In this document: piece by piece, positions 7,753-17,135 of the stretch
How the letters are laid out: the number at the start of each line of letters is the position of its first letter
Position numbering within the stretch: position 1 is the first letter of the stretch
Assembly: GCA_963804495.1 (NCBI GenBank)
Contig: CAWDQN010000014.1
Span: 1 to 64,000 of the forward strand
Direction: 5' to 3'
Length of the DNA stretch: 64,000 bases
Source of the DNA: Rhodovastum sp963804495
Lineage (GTDB): Bacteria; Pseudomonadota; Alphaproteobacteria; Acetobacterales; Acetobacteraceae
Made by a program: the position numbers and the translations under genes
Notes under the pieces: generated by a model
The model's input: the letters and a program-made list of their open reading frames with translations, nothing else
Database searches by the model: none
Told to the model about the DNA's origin: nothing

Positions 7753-9860
7753 AGCTGCTCGATCACGGCGATGACGGCGAGGAAGCACACGAGGGCCGCG
7801 AACATCAGCGACAGCGTGCTGCGAATGGTCAGGAACTGCAGCTGGTCGGCAAATTCTGACAGCAGCACCCGCAGCGCCGCCACCGGGCGGAACAGCCCAC
7901 CCTCCGCCGGGTCGCTGGTCTGCACCGCGATATGCGCCGCCCGCGTCTCGCCCGGCGCCGGCATGTCCACGGTTTCGCTCGCCCGCAGCAGCGCCGGCCC
8001 GAGCGCGCGCCGCAAGGGCTGGGCGAAACTGGCGCCGCCATACTGGGTCAGCGGCTCGCCGAAGGGCAGCCAGGGCGGCGGGGCGCCGAAGCCGCAATCC
8101 CAGGCCGGACCGGTCCGGTGGCCCTGCACCGCGCGCGTGCGCGCCAGCCACACCACCAGCCCGCCCGACGCCGCTAGCAGAAGCGCAATCCCAAGGGCGG
8201 AATAGCCGGGCAGGTCGGCTTGCGGCTGCAGCGTCAGCAGGTCCGAACCCGATGGCAGCCCGGCCGTGGTCAAACGCCGCAACGCCGGTTCGGCCAGCGC
8301 CAGCACCGCACCGGGAAACAGCCCCACCAGACCCGACGCCACCGCCAGGCCGATCATCGCCGCGCGCACCGGCGGCGCGGGTTCTTCGGCCACCGCCGCG
8401 CGCGGCACCCGCGGGCGCCCCAGGAACGCCACCCCGACCAACCGCACCGCAGCCGCCGCCGCCAGCGCCGCCGCCAGCGCCATCAGTGCCGCCACCACGC
8501 AGACCAGCGTCTGCAGGCTGAGCCCGCCGATGCGCGGTCCGCCCAGCACCGCCTGCAACAAAGTCCATTCCCCGGCGAAACCGGCACTGGGCGGCAGCGC
8601 GGCCAGCGACGCGGCGCCCACGAGCATGCAGGCGGTGGTGACCGGCATACGGTGGATCAGCCCGCCCAGCCGCACCAACGACCGCGAACCGGCGCCATGC
8701 TGCACGGCGCCGGCGCCGACGAACAGCAGCGACTTGAACAGCGCGTGCGCGAGCGCGTGCAGCATCGCCCCGCCCAGCGCCAGCGCCGCCAGGGTCGACA
8801 GGTCAGCGCCGCGGGCCGCCAGCGCCAGCCCGAGCCCGATCGCGATCAGGCCGATATTTTCAACCGTCGAGCATGCCAGCGCCGATTTGATGTCGTCTTC
8901 CATGTTGGCGCGGAGTGCGCCCAGCACGGCGCCGCCGGCCCCCAGCAGCAGCAGCGGCACGCCCCACCAGATCGGCTGCGCCGGTCCGCCCAGGTCGAAC
9001 ACCAGCCGCACCAGCACATACAGCGCCACCTTGGTCATCGCCCCTGACATCAGCGCCGAAACATGGCTCGGGGCGGCCGCGTGGGCGGGCGGCAGCCACA
9101 CATGCAGCGGCGCCAGCCCGGCTTTGGAGCCCGCTCCCACCAGCGCCAACAGCAGCACCAGCGCGGCCTGCCAGCCCTCCGGCGGGTGGGCGCGCATGGC
9201 GGCGAAACGCAAGTCCCAGCCGGCGCCGCCGGCCAGCAGCGCCAGCGCCGGGATCAGGCAGGCCGCGCCCAGCGCCGCCATGCCGATATACAGCAGCGCC
9301 GCCGCGCGGACGCCGGTGTCCTCGTGGCGGGTGAGGACCAGCGCGAAGGAGGCGAGCGACATCAGCTCGAAGCCGAGCACCAGGGCAAAGGCGTCGCCCG
9401 CCAGCAGTGTCAGCGCCATGGCGCCGAGGAAGACGGGAAAGAACGGCGCGGTGGCGTTGGACCCGCCATGCGCGTCCAGCGACGCCGCCGAGGCGGCCAC
9501 GCCGGCCACCGTCAGCAGCAGCAGAAAAAACCCGGACAGTCCGTCCAGCGCCAGGGTTGTGGAACTGCCGGGCAGGCCGAGTGGCAGGACAAGTGTGGAG
9601 GCGTCCGCGCCCGTCAGGAGGTAGGTCAGGGAAAGCAGAAATCCCAGGCCACATAGGGCCAGGCTGCCTTGTCCGGCGATGTGCCGCGGCGCGACCGCAC
9701 TCGCCGCGCCCAGGCCCAGCAGGGCCGCGACGAGCAGGGCAAACCCGGTCAGGATGGCCGGGCTCCGCAGGGTAGCGGCTGCGCACAGGGCGGGGGAAGT
9801 GTCACACTGGGAACATATACAGAGCCCACGGCGGTGCCGGAAGCGCCCAGGCGCGGGCAT
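7749..9860 (-). CDS. hyfB: HyfB-like proton-pumping membrane subunit
   Basis: First gene of the operon: a 703-residue NuoL/Mrp-type subunit. It contains GAGSKAGLAPLHVWLPPAHA (the pump-lysine and loop region), MTKVALYVLVRL and a long C-terminal part (DCGFGAPPPW) typical of HyfB/HycC. The start is uncertain. The ATG at 9858-9860 is the only ATG, GTG or TTG in frame before the first membrane helix, but it lacks a clear ribosome site and gives an unusual 35-residue Cys/Arg-rich leader (RGLCICSQCDT). A CTG start nearer the helix is possible. No HyfA/HyfH-type ferredoxin gene or maturation gene is nearby. Confidence 0.88.
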   Translation of the reverse strand: MPAPGRFRHRRGLCICSQCDTSPALCAAATLRSPAILTGFALLVAALLGLGAASAVAPRHIAGQGSLALCGLGFLLSLTYLLTGADASTLVLPLGLPGSSTTLALDGLSGFFLLLLTVAGVAASAASLDAHGGSNATAPFFPVFLGAMALTLLAGDAFALVLGFELMSLASFALVLTRHEDTGVRAAALLYIGMAALGAACLIPALALLAGGAGWDLRFAAMRAHPPEGWQAALVLLLALVGAGSKAGLAPLHVWLPPAHAAAPSHVSALMSGAMTKVALYVLVRLVFDLGGPAQPIWWGVPLLLLGAGGAVLGALRANMEDDIKSALACSTVENIGLIAIGLGLALAARGADLSTLAALALGGAMLHALAHALFKSLLFVGAGAVQHGAGSRSLVRLGGLIHRMPVTTACMLVGAASLAALPPSAGFAGEWTLLQAVLGGPRIGGLSLQTLVCVVAALMALAAALAAAAAVRLVGVAFLGRPRVPRAAVAEEPAPPVRAAMIGLAVASGLVGLFPGAVLALAEPALRRLTTAGLPSGSDLLTLQPQADLPGYSALGIALLLAASGGLVVWLARTRAVQGHRTGPAWDCGFGAPPPWLPFGEPLTQYGGASFAQPLRRALGPALLRASETVDMPAPGETRAAHIAVQTSDPAEGGLFRPVAALRVLLSEFADQLQFLTIRSTLSLMFAALVCFLAVIAVIEQL

Positions 9861-9892
9861 CGGGCAAGGAGCAAGGCCAGGGGCAAGGTAAC

Positions 9893-9980
9893 GGGTTCCA
9901 AGGGCCGCTCGGCCGTCGGGCCGGAGGCGCGCTGCACGCGACGGCGGCTCCAGGGCAGAGCCCTGGCCTTGCTTCCTCGG
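9893..9980. repeat. Intergenic hairpin repeat, copy 1
   Basis: Between the repeat-protein gene and hyfB lies a copy of the window's hairpin family. It opens with GGGTTCCAAGGG, has a divergent GC-rich middle, and ends with the perfect hairpin CCAGGGC-AGA-GCCCTGG (9950-9966) followed by CCTTGCTTCC. The same module recurs in at least eight other gaps (see 36846-37005 for the clearest copy). It lies directly after the stop codon of the upstream gene (9981), so it may act as a terminator or attenuator ahead of hyfB. Confidence 0.7.
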
Positions 9981-12972
9981 TTAATTCACAAGCTGGGCCG
10001 CATGAACGATGGCGTTCAGATCCTGCTGCTCCGCCGAACTCCAGTTCGCCAGTGCCGGCGAGGTCGGGTCGTTCTGGGTCAACACGCTGACCCCGCCGCC
10101 GCCGCGATCGACCACGTACATGCCGTAGCTCTGTGCCGCTTTTGCCAGTTCCAGGCCGAAGGCGGTTTGCAGATCGAGGCTCGACAGATTGAGCGAGGAC
10201 GGCAATGCGAGGTGAGCGCCCATCGGCAGGGTTCCGGAATAGTCGGATGAATTGCTGTCGAACGCCAGTGCCGGGCCGGTGAACGCCTGCGTCAGCATCG
10301 ATCCGGGCACGGTGATTGCGAGGGCGTGGTCGATCGTCCCCGCGGTGACATCGATATCCCGCACCGCGCCGGCGTAGCTTTCGATCATCGAGGCCCGGCG
10401 CCCGTTTTCGGCGCCCACGCCGAGGCCAGACAATGCGTTGGTTTCGCTGAACATTTCCGAAACCCATTGACCCGTTGAAAGAACGACGGGGCTGTAAAGC
10501 TTCGAGCGCCATTCCGTCCGGCTGGATGATGACCGTCTGGCCGTCGGAATTGTCCGGCGGCAAGGCACCGGCCGGCACGTAGGCATAGAGCGTCTGGCCC
10601 GGTGCCTGGGTCCAGGCGTCGTAGCTCGCAGGCAAGCCGCTCGGGGTGGAGTTCCAATAAAGTCCTGCGGTCTGCGTCGAATACGGGTTGCCAGGAATGG
10701 GATTGGTTGCCGAGGATGAGGCCAGAATTTGCTGCTCGACTGCGGCGCTGTTGCCGGACTGCTTCCAGGCGCCGGTGTAAAGATCATACCATGTATTGGG
10801 GTTGTACAGGATCGGTACCAGCGGGTCGGTCGGCTGCGCGTAGTAAATCGCCACGTTGCCGCCGGTCCACGAGGTCAGGCCGCCGTCAAGCGCCGCCAGA
10901 CCGGCAACCGGCGTGTAAGTGGCGCCTTTGGCGATCGGCGTGTTCCACGGGCTGCTGGCGCTGAAGAACGCGTGCGTCTCCAGATAGACTGAGGCCGTCG
11001 TGCCCAGGGTGGTGGCGGAGATCAGGGAATCCCCCTGCCCGTCCTGGGTCAGCGAGAAGCTGCTGAGCGCGTAACTGCCGGCGAGACTGAGGCTTGCCAC
11101 CGTCCCGCCCGGTCCGGTGGCCGTCAGCACGCCATTGGCGTACTGCAACTGGGCGGCGGTGATGCCCACCAGCTCGATCGTATCGCCGTTGGCGAAACCC
11201 TGGATGGGCGCCAGGACCTGCAAGGGGCTCGCCAGCGCCAGCGTACCGGGCGCCCCCGAACTGGCGAAGGCGATGGTCTGGGTTGCCGCCACCGGGCCGC
11301 CGAGCAACAGGGTGGCCCCCGCGGCGATGCCCAGCAGACCCGTGCCGGCGATGCCTCCGGTCACCGTCAATGTCCCGCCGCCGGCGTTGAGCGTGCCATT
11401 ATTGGTGATCTGTGATGTTGCGGTCAGCGTGCCGCTGCCGCCCACCGTACCCAGGACCGTCATCGTTGTCGCCAGCAGCGAGGCTTGCGTCAGCGTGACC
11501 ACGCCGGAATTCCAGATCTCCGCCGCCGCTGTGCTGACGACACCGCCGGCGGCGACGCCGAGCGTGCCGGTGCCGCCCGCGGCGGTGGCGCTGCCGCCCA
11601 CATACAGGCCCGACGCCGCCGACAGAAGCGAGCCGGCGTCGGTCACCGTCACACTGCCCTGACTGCCGGCCGCTGCCGCAAGCACGAGGGTCGCGGCCGT
11701 CAAAGTGCCCTGGTTGCGCACCGTCAGGGCGCCGGTGCCTGACACGCCGACGTTGAACGTGCCTAGGTCATGCAGCAGCGAGCCCGCCCCGTCGATCGTC
11801 GCGCTGCCGGTTATGCCGGCAGCGGCGCCGAGCTGGGCGATGGTTCCGGCCACCAGGGTGCCCCCGTTCGTCACGTCCAGCGTGCCGGTGCCGGAGCTGC
11901 CGATGTTGACGGTGTGAGCAATGTTGACCAGCGAGCCGGCGCCATCGACTTTCAGCGTGCCGTTGCTGCCGGCCAGGTAGCCAACGGCCAGATCCTGCGC
12001 CGTGGCCGTGCCGTGGCTGGTCACCGACACGGTGCCGGTGCCGGCGTTGCCGACGAGCAGCGAGGTGCCGACCGTCCAGGTCGATCCCGTGCCGGTCACC
12101 GTGACGGTTCCGTTGCTGCCAGCCAGCGCCCCGGCTTCCCCCAGGCCGACATCGGACAGCGTGGCGCCGTTCTGCACCGACATCGTCGCGGTCCCCGCAT
12201 AGCCGACATCGACGACCTGCGTGGCGGCCACCGAGGCGGCGCTGCCGCTGACCGTCACGCTGCCGGTCAGCCCGGCCACCGCGGCCAGTTCCAGCAACTG
12301 TGCCGAGACGCGCCCGCCGTTATTGACCGCAAGGGTGCCGTCGCCGCCATTGCCGATGATCAGTGAGCCGCTGGTGATCCAGGCCGCGCCGGTGCCGCCC
12401 ACCGTGGCAGTGCCGGTGACGCCCGTCTGATTGCCGATGATGGCGTAGCCGGCGTTGATCGTGCCGCCGGCCGAAACCGTCAACCCGCCCGCGGCGGCGT
12501 CGCCCACCGCGAAGCCGCCGGTGTCGTTCATCACCGCGGGGCCCGCCACCGTGAGCGTGCCGCTGTCGCCGACGAAGCCACTGACGGCAAGAGTGCCGCC
12601 GGTCAGTTCCATCTGGCCGGTGTCGGTGACGTAGGCGGCACTCACGGTACCACCGGCCATCGTCAGTCGCTTGGAGTTGACGAGGGTGTTGGCGGCGGTC
12701 AGGTTTCCCGACCGGACCGTGAGCGTGCCGGCGTTGGTGATCGAACCGGCGGTGATGCTGGCATCGAAAGCGATCGTGCCTTCGATGGTCAGGGAAGAGA
12801 CGCTGCCGCTGCCGGTAATGTCGGCGCCGGCGGTCACGCTGGTGCTGAAGTCGGCGGTGTCGGCGGTGCCGGGTATGAGGAGGCCGGTCTTGGATGGCGT
12901 TGTCAGATCTTTCCAGTTCTTCGCCACCGCGAAGCTGCCGGACGACCCGATCCAGCTGAAATTGCTGCCCAT
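9981..12972 (-). pseudogene. Beta-strand-repeat surface protein with a frameshift
   Basis: A large repeat protein, 996 residues if one extra T is ignored. The ATG at 12970-12972 has an excellent ribosome site (AAGGAG). The N-terminal two-thirds is about a dozen degenerate repeats of the form VGxxGTGTLxVxxGG...GSxGTVTVxGxGS, matching what is known as the T5SS/PEP-CTERM-associated repeat. The last 350 residues form a distinct domain starting SVYLETHAFFSASSPWNTPI and ending with SYGMYVVDRGGGGVSV, which I cannot name. The frame breaks at the AAA run 10496-10498 (TTT in the gene). Dropping one base joins MALEA to YSPVVLSTGQWVSEMFS and the product then ends at 9981. There is no Sec signal peptide, no beta-barrel and no PEP-CTERM tail, so export, if any, is unexplained. 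Confidence 0.75.
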
Positions 12973-13542
12973 TTCGCTTACTCCTTGCCAGATCCCGCGG
13001 TGAAGGCAGCCCGCAGTTGAGTATTATTTGGTAAAGAAATTTCTAAAAATTGCGTCAGGCTCACTGTATTACAGATTTCTGACTAGCAACTATTCCCCTC
13101 ACCGCCACATTCAGTCAAACGAATGCCATTACCGATTGCAAGAATTATTTTGCACTCAACCGCAATTTGTAATTACGTATGGAATTACCCTCTGGGCTTG
13201 CCAAACCATAGCCGAGCGCCCCGCATCACGGACGTTGAATCGCAATCACCTTCGCGCGAACACAACCCGCATGCGAGAAACGAGACGGGGTCATTACGGG
13301 ATAGCAAAATAAGGCGCAGTCCAGTCATGAACCTACAGATTGATAATTGTATTATCGCAATACTTTAGGTTTTCATGACAGGCGCCGAAACGATACGCCG
13401 CATCGTTGCCATTCTATACGCCGGTGGCCCGCGACCGGTGGCGCCGGTGCATCAACGCGCGCCGGCCGTCACCAGCCCGGCAGGTCCCCCGATTTCGCCC
13501 GGCGCGGCGTCGCACCGCCACGCCCGGCCACCGATACGGGGT
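12973..13542. other. AT-rich intergenic region, no supported gene
   Basis: About 570 bases between the divergent-facing 5' end of the repeat-protein gene and the 3' end of the gene at 13543. The part 13015-13370 is strikingly AT-rich against the rest of the window, with runs such as TATTATTTGG and AATTATTTTGC. It probably holds the promoter and regulatory sites of the repeat-protein gene. A 94-codon frame at 13028-13312 was judged spurious because its residues (many Cys/His/Arg/Tyr) look random. The rest (13380-13542) is GC-rich without features. Confidence 0.5.
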
Positions 13543-14421
13543 TCAGCGCCGCCGGTCCTGCGGCACCACCGGAACGCCCTCGCAGCCTTCCTGATGAACC
13601 AGCCCCTCGGCCGAACCTAGCCAGGAGTGCACCTCAAGCGCGAGTTCAAGCAGGTGCCCGTCGGATGACGTGACCGCCGTGACCCTGGACGCGGCGGCCA
13701 CGGAGGCGGGCTGCCCGGCCAGGGCCGCGTAGCGCACCGGCGCCTGCCAGACGGTACCGCCGGCAGAAGGTGCTGCGACGATCGGCAGATCCGCCAGCCG
13801 GTCGGTCTTGAAACCCGGCAGGAACACCGGCACGTCCTGCCCGCCGGGCGGCAGGAACCGGACCCAGTAGAACGCCATCGCCAGCGGCGAACGCAGGCCC
13901 GGCGGCAACGAAGCTCCCCCAAGGTCGAGATCGGTCCGGCGGTCCGGCGCCGCGGCAGGATAATCATCCAGCCAGGGCCGGCCGAAGGTCGCGGGATCCC
14001 AATGCGCCACGAAACCCGGGTGGCGAAGACGGAAATCGTCCAGTGTCTTTGCCAGCACCCGGCGTGCCTGCAGCCCGTCCGGCCCACGCCGAAATTCGTC
14101 CCATTGCTGGCGGACGATGCTGTCGCCGAAAAGGTAGCGGGTGTTTACCGCCACGCTCTCCATCTCGCCGGCCCTCCAGGTGCTGATCTCCTGGATCAGG
14201 TAGCGGATGGCGAGCCAGGGCATCGGCGCCGCCTCGAATGTCAGGGCGACATCGACCCGCGTGACCGCCCCCGCCGCAGAGACATCGGTGACGACCACAA
14301 CGTGCCCGGCGTAATCCGTGCTGCCGGTGAAGCGACAGACTTCGTCAGCGGCCGCATGCCGGGCACTCACCAGCGCCGCGACAACGCCGGCCATCATCCG
14401 CCCACCCACGGTCGCCCACAC
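13543..14421 (-). CDS. Secreted or periplasmic protein of unknown function
   Basis: A 292-residue protein with a short N-terminal hydrophobic signal (MMAGVVAALVSARHAAADEV) and probable cleavage after AAADE or AHAAA. The mature part is rich in beta structure and Trp (VDVALTFEAAPMPWLAIRYL, PLAMAFYWVRFLPPGGQDV). It resembles periplasmic DUF3108/DUF6134-like beta-sheet proteins in general style, but I could not confirm a family. It lies downstream of the LuxR-type gene on the same strand with a 57-base gap, so it may belong to the same transcript. Two closely spaced ATGs leave the start uncertain. Confidence 0.65.
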   Translation of the reverse strand: MWATVGGRMMAGVVAALVSARHAAADEVCRFTGSTDYAGHVVVVTDVSAAGAVTRVDVALTFEAAPMPWLAIRYLIQEISTWRAGEMESVAVNTRYLFGDSIVRQQWDEFRRGPDGLQARRVLAKTLDDFRLRHPGFVAHWDPATFGRPWLDDYPAAAPDRRTDLDLGGASLPPGLRSPLAMAFYWVRFLPPGGQDVPVFLPGFKTDRLADLPIVAAPSAGGTVWQAPVRYAALAGQPASVAAASRVTAVTSSDGHLLELALEVHSWLGSAEGLVHQEGCEGVPVVPQDRRR

Positions 14422-14478
14422 TCAGCCAGCCCCCCTCGCCGTCCGCCGTCCCTTCTCCGGGCCGGCGGCAGGGCAAGC

Positions 14479-15075
14479 CTACACCACCAGAAGCCCCCGG
14501 CGCAGGCCGCTGCCGACCGCCTCGGCGCGGCTGTTCACCGCCAGCTTCGCGAACATCGATTCCATGTGGTACTTGACCGTGTGCGCGCTGATGCCCAGGC
14601 GACGGGCGATCGCCTTGTTGCTGTGTCCCTGACCGACCAGCGCCAGGATCTCCACCTCCCGCGGCGTCAGCAGCGGCCGCGCCGGTTCGGGCGGAGCGAA
14701 GCCGGGGCGTTCGCGGGCGCCCGGCACACGCACCACCAACCCCTCGGCCAGGGCCGCCGCGGCGGCGGCCACCTGCGACGGGGTGGCCGCCGCCGGCAGC
14801 ACACCCTGGATATGCCGATCGGCAGCGAGTGCTGGGTCGTCTGTCAGCACCAGCAGGGCCGCCTCGGTGGCGCGCACATCCGGTGCCAGCGCCTCGCCGG
14901 CGGCCAGCGCCACCACCAGCACCTCCGCCCCCTCCTCCGACCCCGCCGCGACGGCGCGCAGCAACTGCCGCCGGCGCAACGGATCGGCCACGCGCAACGC
15001 GATGCGCGGCAGGTGCTCGCCGGCAATCGTTCGGCCGGCGATCGATGCGCCAGACCGGGCGACCGACGTGATCAT
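14479..15075 (-). CDS. LuxR/NarL-type regulator with a degenerate receiver domain
   Basis: A 198-residue regulator. The C-terminal helix-turn-helix is clear: LTPREVEILALVGQGHSNKA followed by ARRLGISAHTVKYHMESMFA. The N-terminal 110 residues have the layout of a response-regulator receiver (RIALRVADPLRRRQLL, later ALLVLTDD and GVLPAAATPSQVA), but the strand that should carry the phosphorylated Asp reads EVLVVALAAG, without Asp. It is probably a pseudo-receiver that does not respond to phosphorylation. The ATG (15073-15075) overlaps the stop of the upstream HtrA-like gene by four bases, so the two are co-translated and probably work together. A longer start ten codons upstream is less likely. 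Confidence 0.82.
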   Translation of the reverse strand: MITSVARSGASIAGRTIAGEHLPRIALRVADPLRRRQLLRAVAAGSEEGAEVLVVALAAGEALAPDVRATEAALLVLTDDPALAADRHIQGVLPAAATPSQVAAAAAALAEGLVVRVPGARERPGFAPPEPARPLLTPREVEILALVGQGHSNKAIARRLGISAHTVKYHMESMFAKLAVNSRAEAVGSGLRRGLLVV

Positions 15076-15971
15076 GCCGGCCGCGCCGCCAGAACGACCG
15101 TGCACTGCATCAACTCCCCTCCTCGCAATACACTTAATTCAAGGTGATGGCCGATTGATTCCTCAGCAAGCGCCTCGGCCAGGGCGCGGACGCCGCCGAG
15201 CCGCCGGCCGCCCGCCTGCAACAGAATATCGCCGGGCAGCAGCACCCCGGCCGCCGGGGCGTTCTCGGTCAGGCTGACCACCATAAGGCCCATGGCCGCG
15301 CCGGCGCGCTCGATCAGGTCGCGAGGCAAGGCCACCGGATGCAAGCCGACGCCAAGCCAGCCGCGGGCGATCTGGCCGGTTTCCAGCAGCGCCGCAGCGA
15401 CACGGGCGATGGTGGCCGACGGAATGACCAGCACCGAGCGGCGCGGGCCAAAAGTGGACATCCCCAGCAAGCCGCCGCGCGCGTCGATCACCGGCCCGCC
15501 CTCGGCCCGGCCGGCCAGCCGCAGACCGAGGTGGATCAGCCGGTCGACCCGGCCGCCGCTTTGCGACTGCCAGGCCGGTCCGACCCGCTCCAGCGTGCCC
15601 AGCGCGGCGGTCACTGCGCCCTCGGCATCCCGGCCGAGCGCCAGTGCCAGCGCGCCCGGACCGGCGGGGTCCGACGCCGCCAGCGGCGGCGCCGCCGCTT
15701 GCAGCCGGAGCACGGCAATGTTGGTGGCCGGATCGCGCCCGGCGAGGCGTGCCTCCACCCGCTCTCCCTGCGGCAGCAGGACGGTGAAGGACGCTGCGTC
15801 GGGCAAGGACTGGTCCGAGGTGACCGCCACGCCGTCGCGCCAGAGCAGCGCACTCAGGGTGCTCCGCCCGCCCCAGTCCAGGGCGGCCACGGCGGGCGAT
15901 GCGGCGCTTGCATGCGCCTCCAGTGCGTCGGAAAGGGCGATCAGGGCGTCTGGCGCTTGTGTGGTGCTCAT
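15072..15971 (-). CDS. HtrA-like protein with PDZ domain and no catalytic triad
   Basis: A 299-residue protein with the fold order of a Deg/HtrA serine protease: a protease-like domain (about 25-215) and a C-terminal PDZ domain (about 220-295, GLMVVSLTENAPAAGVLLPG). All three catalytic residues are replaced. The TNNHVV site reads TSDQSL (His to Gln54), TDLAVL reads TNIAVL (Asp to Asn84) and GNSGGP reads RAEGGP (Ser to Glu157). There is no signal peptide, so it is probably cytoplasmic. It should bind peptides but not cut them. The ATG at 15969-15971 was chosen because upstream codons look random. It is coupled to the regulator at 14479. Confidence 0.82.
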   Translation of the reverse strand: MSTTQAPDALIALSDALEAHASAASPAVAALDWGGRSTLSALLWRDGVAVTSDQSLPDAASFTVLLPQGERVEARLAGRDPATNIAVLRLQAAAPPLAASDPAGPGALALALGRDAEGAVTAALGTLERVGPAWQSQSGGRVDRLIHLGLRLAGRAEGGPVIDARGGLLGMSTFGPRRSVLVIPSATIARVAAALLETGQIARGWLGVGLHPVALPRDLIERAGAAMGLMVVSLTENAPAAGVLLPGDILLQAGGRRLGGVRALAEALAEESIGHHLELSVLRGGELMQCTVVLAARPA

Positions 15972-16085
15972 AATTTCAATATGGGGGCGCCGAAGCGGGC
16001 ACGGTATCGGATGGATGGCGGGGCTCTGGGCCACACGCGCTCTCAAGCGCGCAGCGCGCTTTCGCGCGATGGCTGCGCCCGGCAC

Positions 16086-16118
16086 CCCACCAAGGGCCGG
16101 AGGCCCCTTGAACCCGTT
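16086..16118. repeat. Intergenic hairpin repeat, copy 2 (divergent)
   Basis: Between the Fur-family gene and the HtrA-like gene, the minus strand reads GGGTTCAAGGGGCCTCC and then GGCCCTTGGTGGGG. This is the first hairpin of the family (arms CAAGGGGCC/GGCCCTTG) with a degenerate second half. It starts a few bases from the Fur gene's stop codon (16121). Confidence 0.5.
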
Positions 16119-16120
16119 AT

Positions 16121-16576
16121 TTAACCGACACCTTGGCCGCGCTGGCGCGCGACGCCAGGCGCATCTCCTTTGCTGATATGCAACAACACGCCAGCGCGCC
16201 TCCCATGCTGGGCGATCATCTGCGTGACGATGGCGGCGAGCGTCTCGGGGGATACCTGCAAATCCACGATCTCGCCGCGCTCCTCATCCACCAGATGGGA
16301 ATGGCATTCCGCAACCGTGTCGAACACGACATCGCCAGTCGGCAACAAAAGACGTCCGATCACCCGGTGCGCGACGAAACTCTCCAGCAGCGCCAAAATG
16401 GCACCTGAGCCCATGCGGCGCCCGGCCCCCGCGATCAACAGCTCCACGTCGCTCGCCCGCAAATGCGTCTCGTCCGATTGCCGCAACAGATTGAGCAGCA
16501 GCACCGAATCCGCATCAGCGCGGACGCCGGCGGCGATCAGCTCACGGCGCAGTGCCGCAGCGGCTTGCCTGGTCAT
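16121..16576 (-). CDS. Fur-family transcriptional regulator
   Basis: A 151-residue protein whose C-terminal part matches the Fur/Irr dimerisation and metal domain: VVFDTVAECHSHLVDEERG then EIVDLQVSPE and VLLHISKGD. The CxxC zinc pairs of typical Fur are absent, and the His-rich HSHLVDE resembles Irr/Mur-type members, which in alphaproteobacteria sense haem, iron or manganese. The DNA-binding half (about 10-80) is more divergent than usual but has the helix pattern. The ATG at 16574-16576 gives the normal family length. Longer upstream frames look non-coding. The target is unknown. Confidence 0.72.
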   Translation of the reverse strand: MTRQAAAALRRELIAAGVRADADSVLLLNLLRQSDETHLRASDVELLIAGAGRRMGSGAILALLESFVAHRVIGRLLLPTGDVVFDTVAECHSHLVDEERGEIVDLQVSPETLAAIVTQMIAQHGRRAGVLLHISKGDAPGVARQRGQGVG

Positions 16577-17135
16577 GGTCACCGTATCCCCCCTTTGTTG
16601 CGCTCGCCGTCTCGCGGCGTTGGCGGCGTGCGCGCAGGCACCCGGAAGCGATGAACGCGCAACTCGGTTGCCGGGCGCGTGCCGGAACCGGTCTTCGCCG
16701 CGAGCGCCGAGCCAGACCTGTATCGTAGTCCGGATGGACGGGATCGAACAAGGCGCACCGCCGCTCGATAATCTCGGCCGGTACACCTGCGAGCAGACCG
16801 AGGGTGCCGGCATGCCAACGCCGCCGCTAAGCCTGGGCGTTGCGCTTCGGCATAGGAAAAGATCCTTGTCCGCCACATCTCGTCGCCGGATCTTGTCCGG
16901 GCTGAAGCCGGTGCAAGGGATGGCGTTGGCGGTCTTGAAACGGCCAGTCCGATCCCGGCGGCATCATTCGCGGCCTCGCGGTTCAAGGCAACGGCCCCGA
17001 CCTTGGTCAGGTCGAAGGGCTTGAGCGGCGTCTTTTCCGCATCGTGTTCCGGCATGAGCGGCAATTACAAAGTCCAGTGCGTGAAGCATTGCGGAGGGGG
17101 TGGCGCGGACCGGCGGGCAGGTCCATGCTTGTGCA
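16577..17135. other. Gap between divergent genes, possible decayed coding
   Basis: About 560 bases separate the Fur-family gene from the gene at 17136. On the minus strand short stretches look protein-like (for example AGVPAEIIERRCALFDPVHP near 16750, and FDLTKVGAVALNREA near 17020), but they lie in different frames and no full gene can be assembled. I read this as a decayed gene plus promoter space. No convincing operator could be assigned. Confidence 0.35.

Noticed and set aside
13028..13312. A 94-codon frame in the AT-rich leader of the repeat-protein gene
   Set aside because: It starts at a non-ATG codon without ribosome site, and the residues look random. The region is better explained as regulatory DNA.
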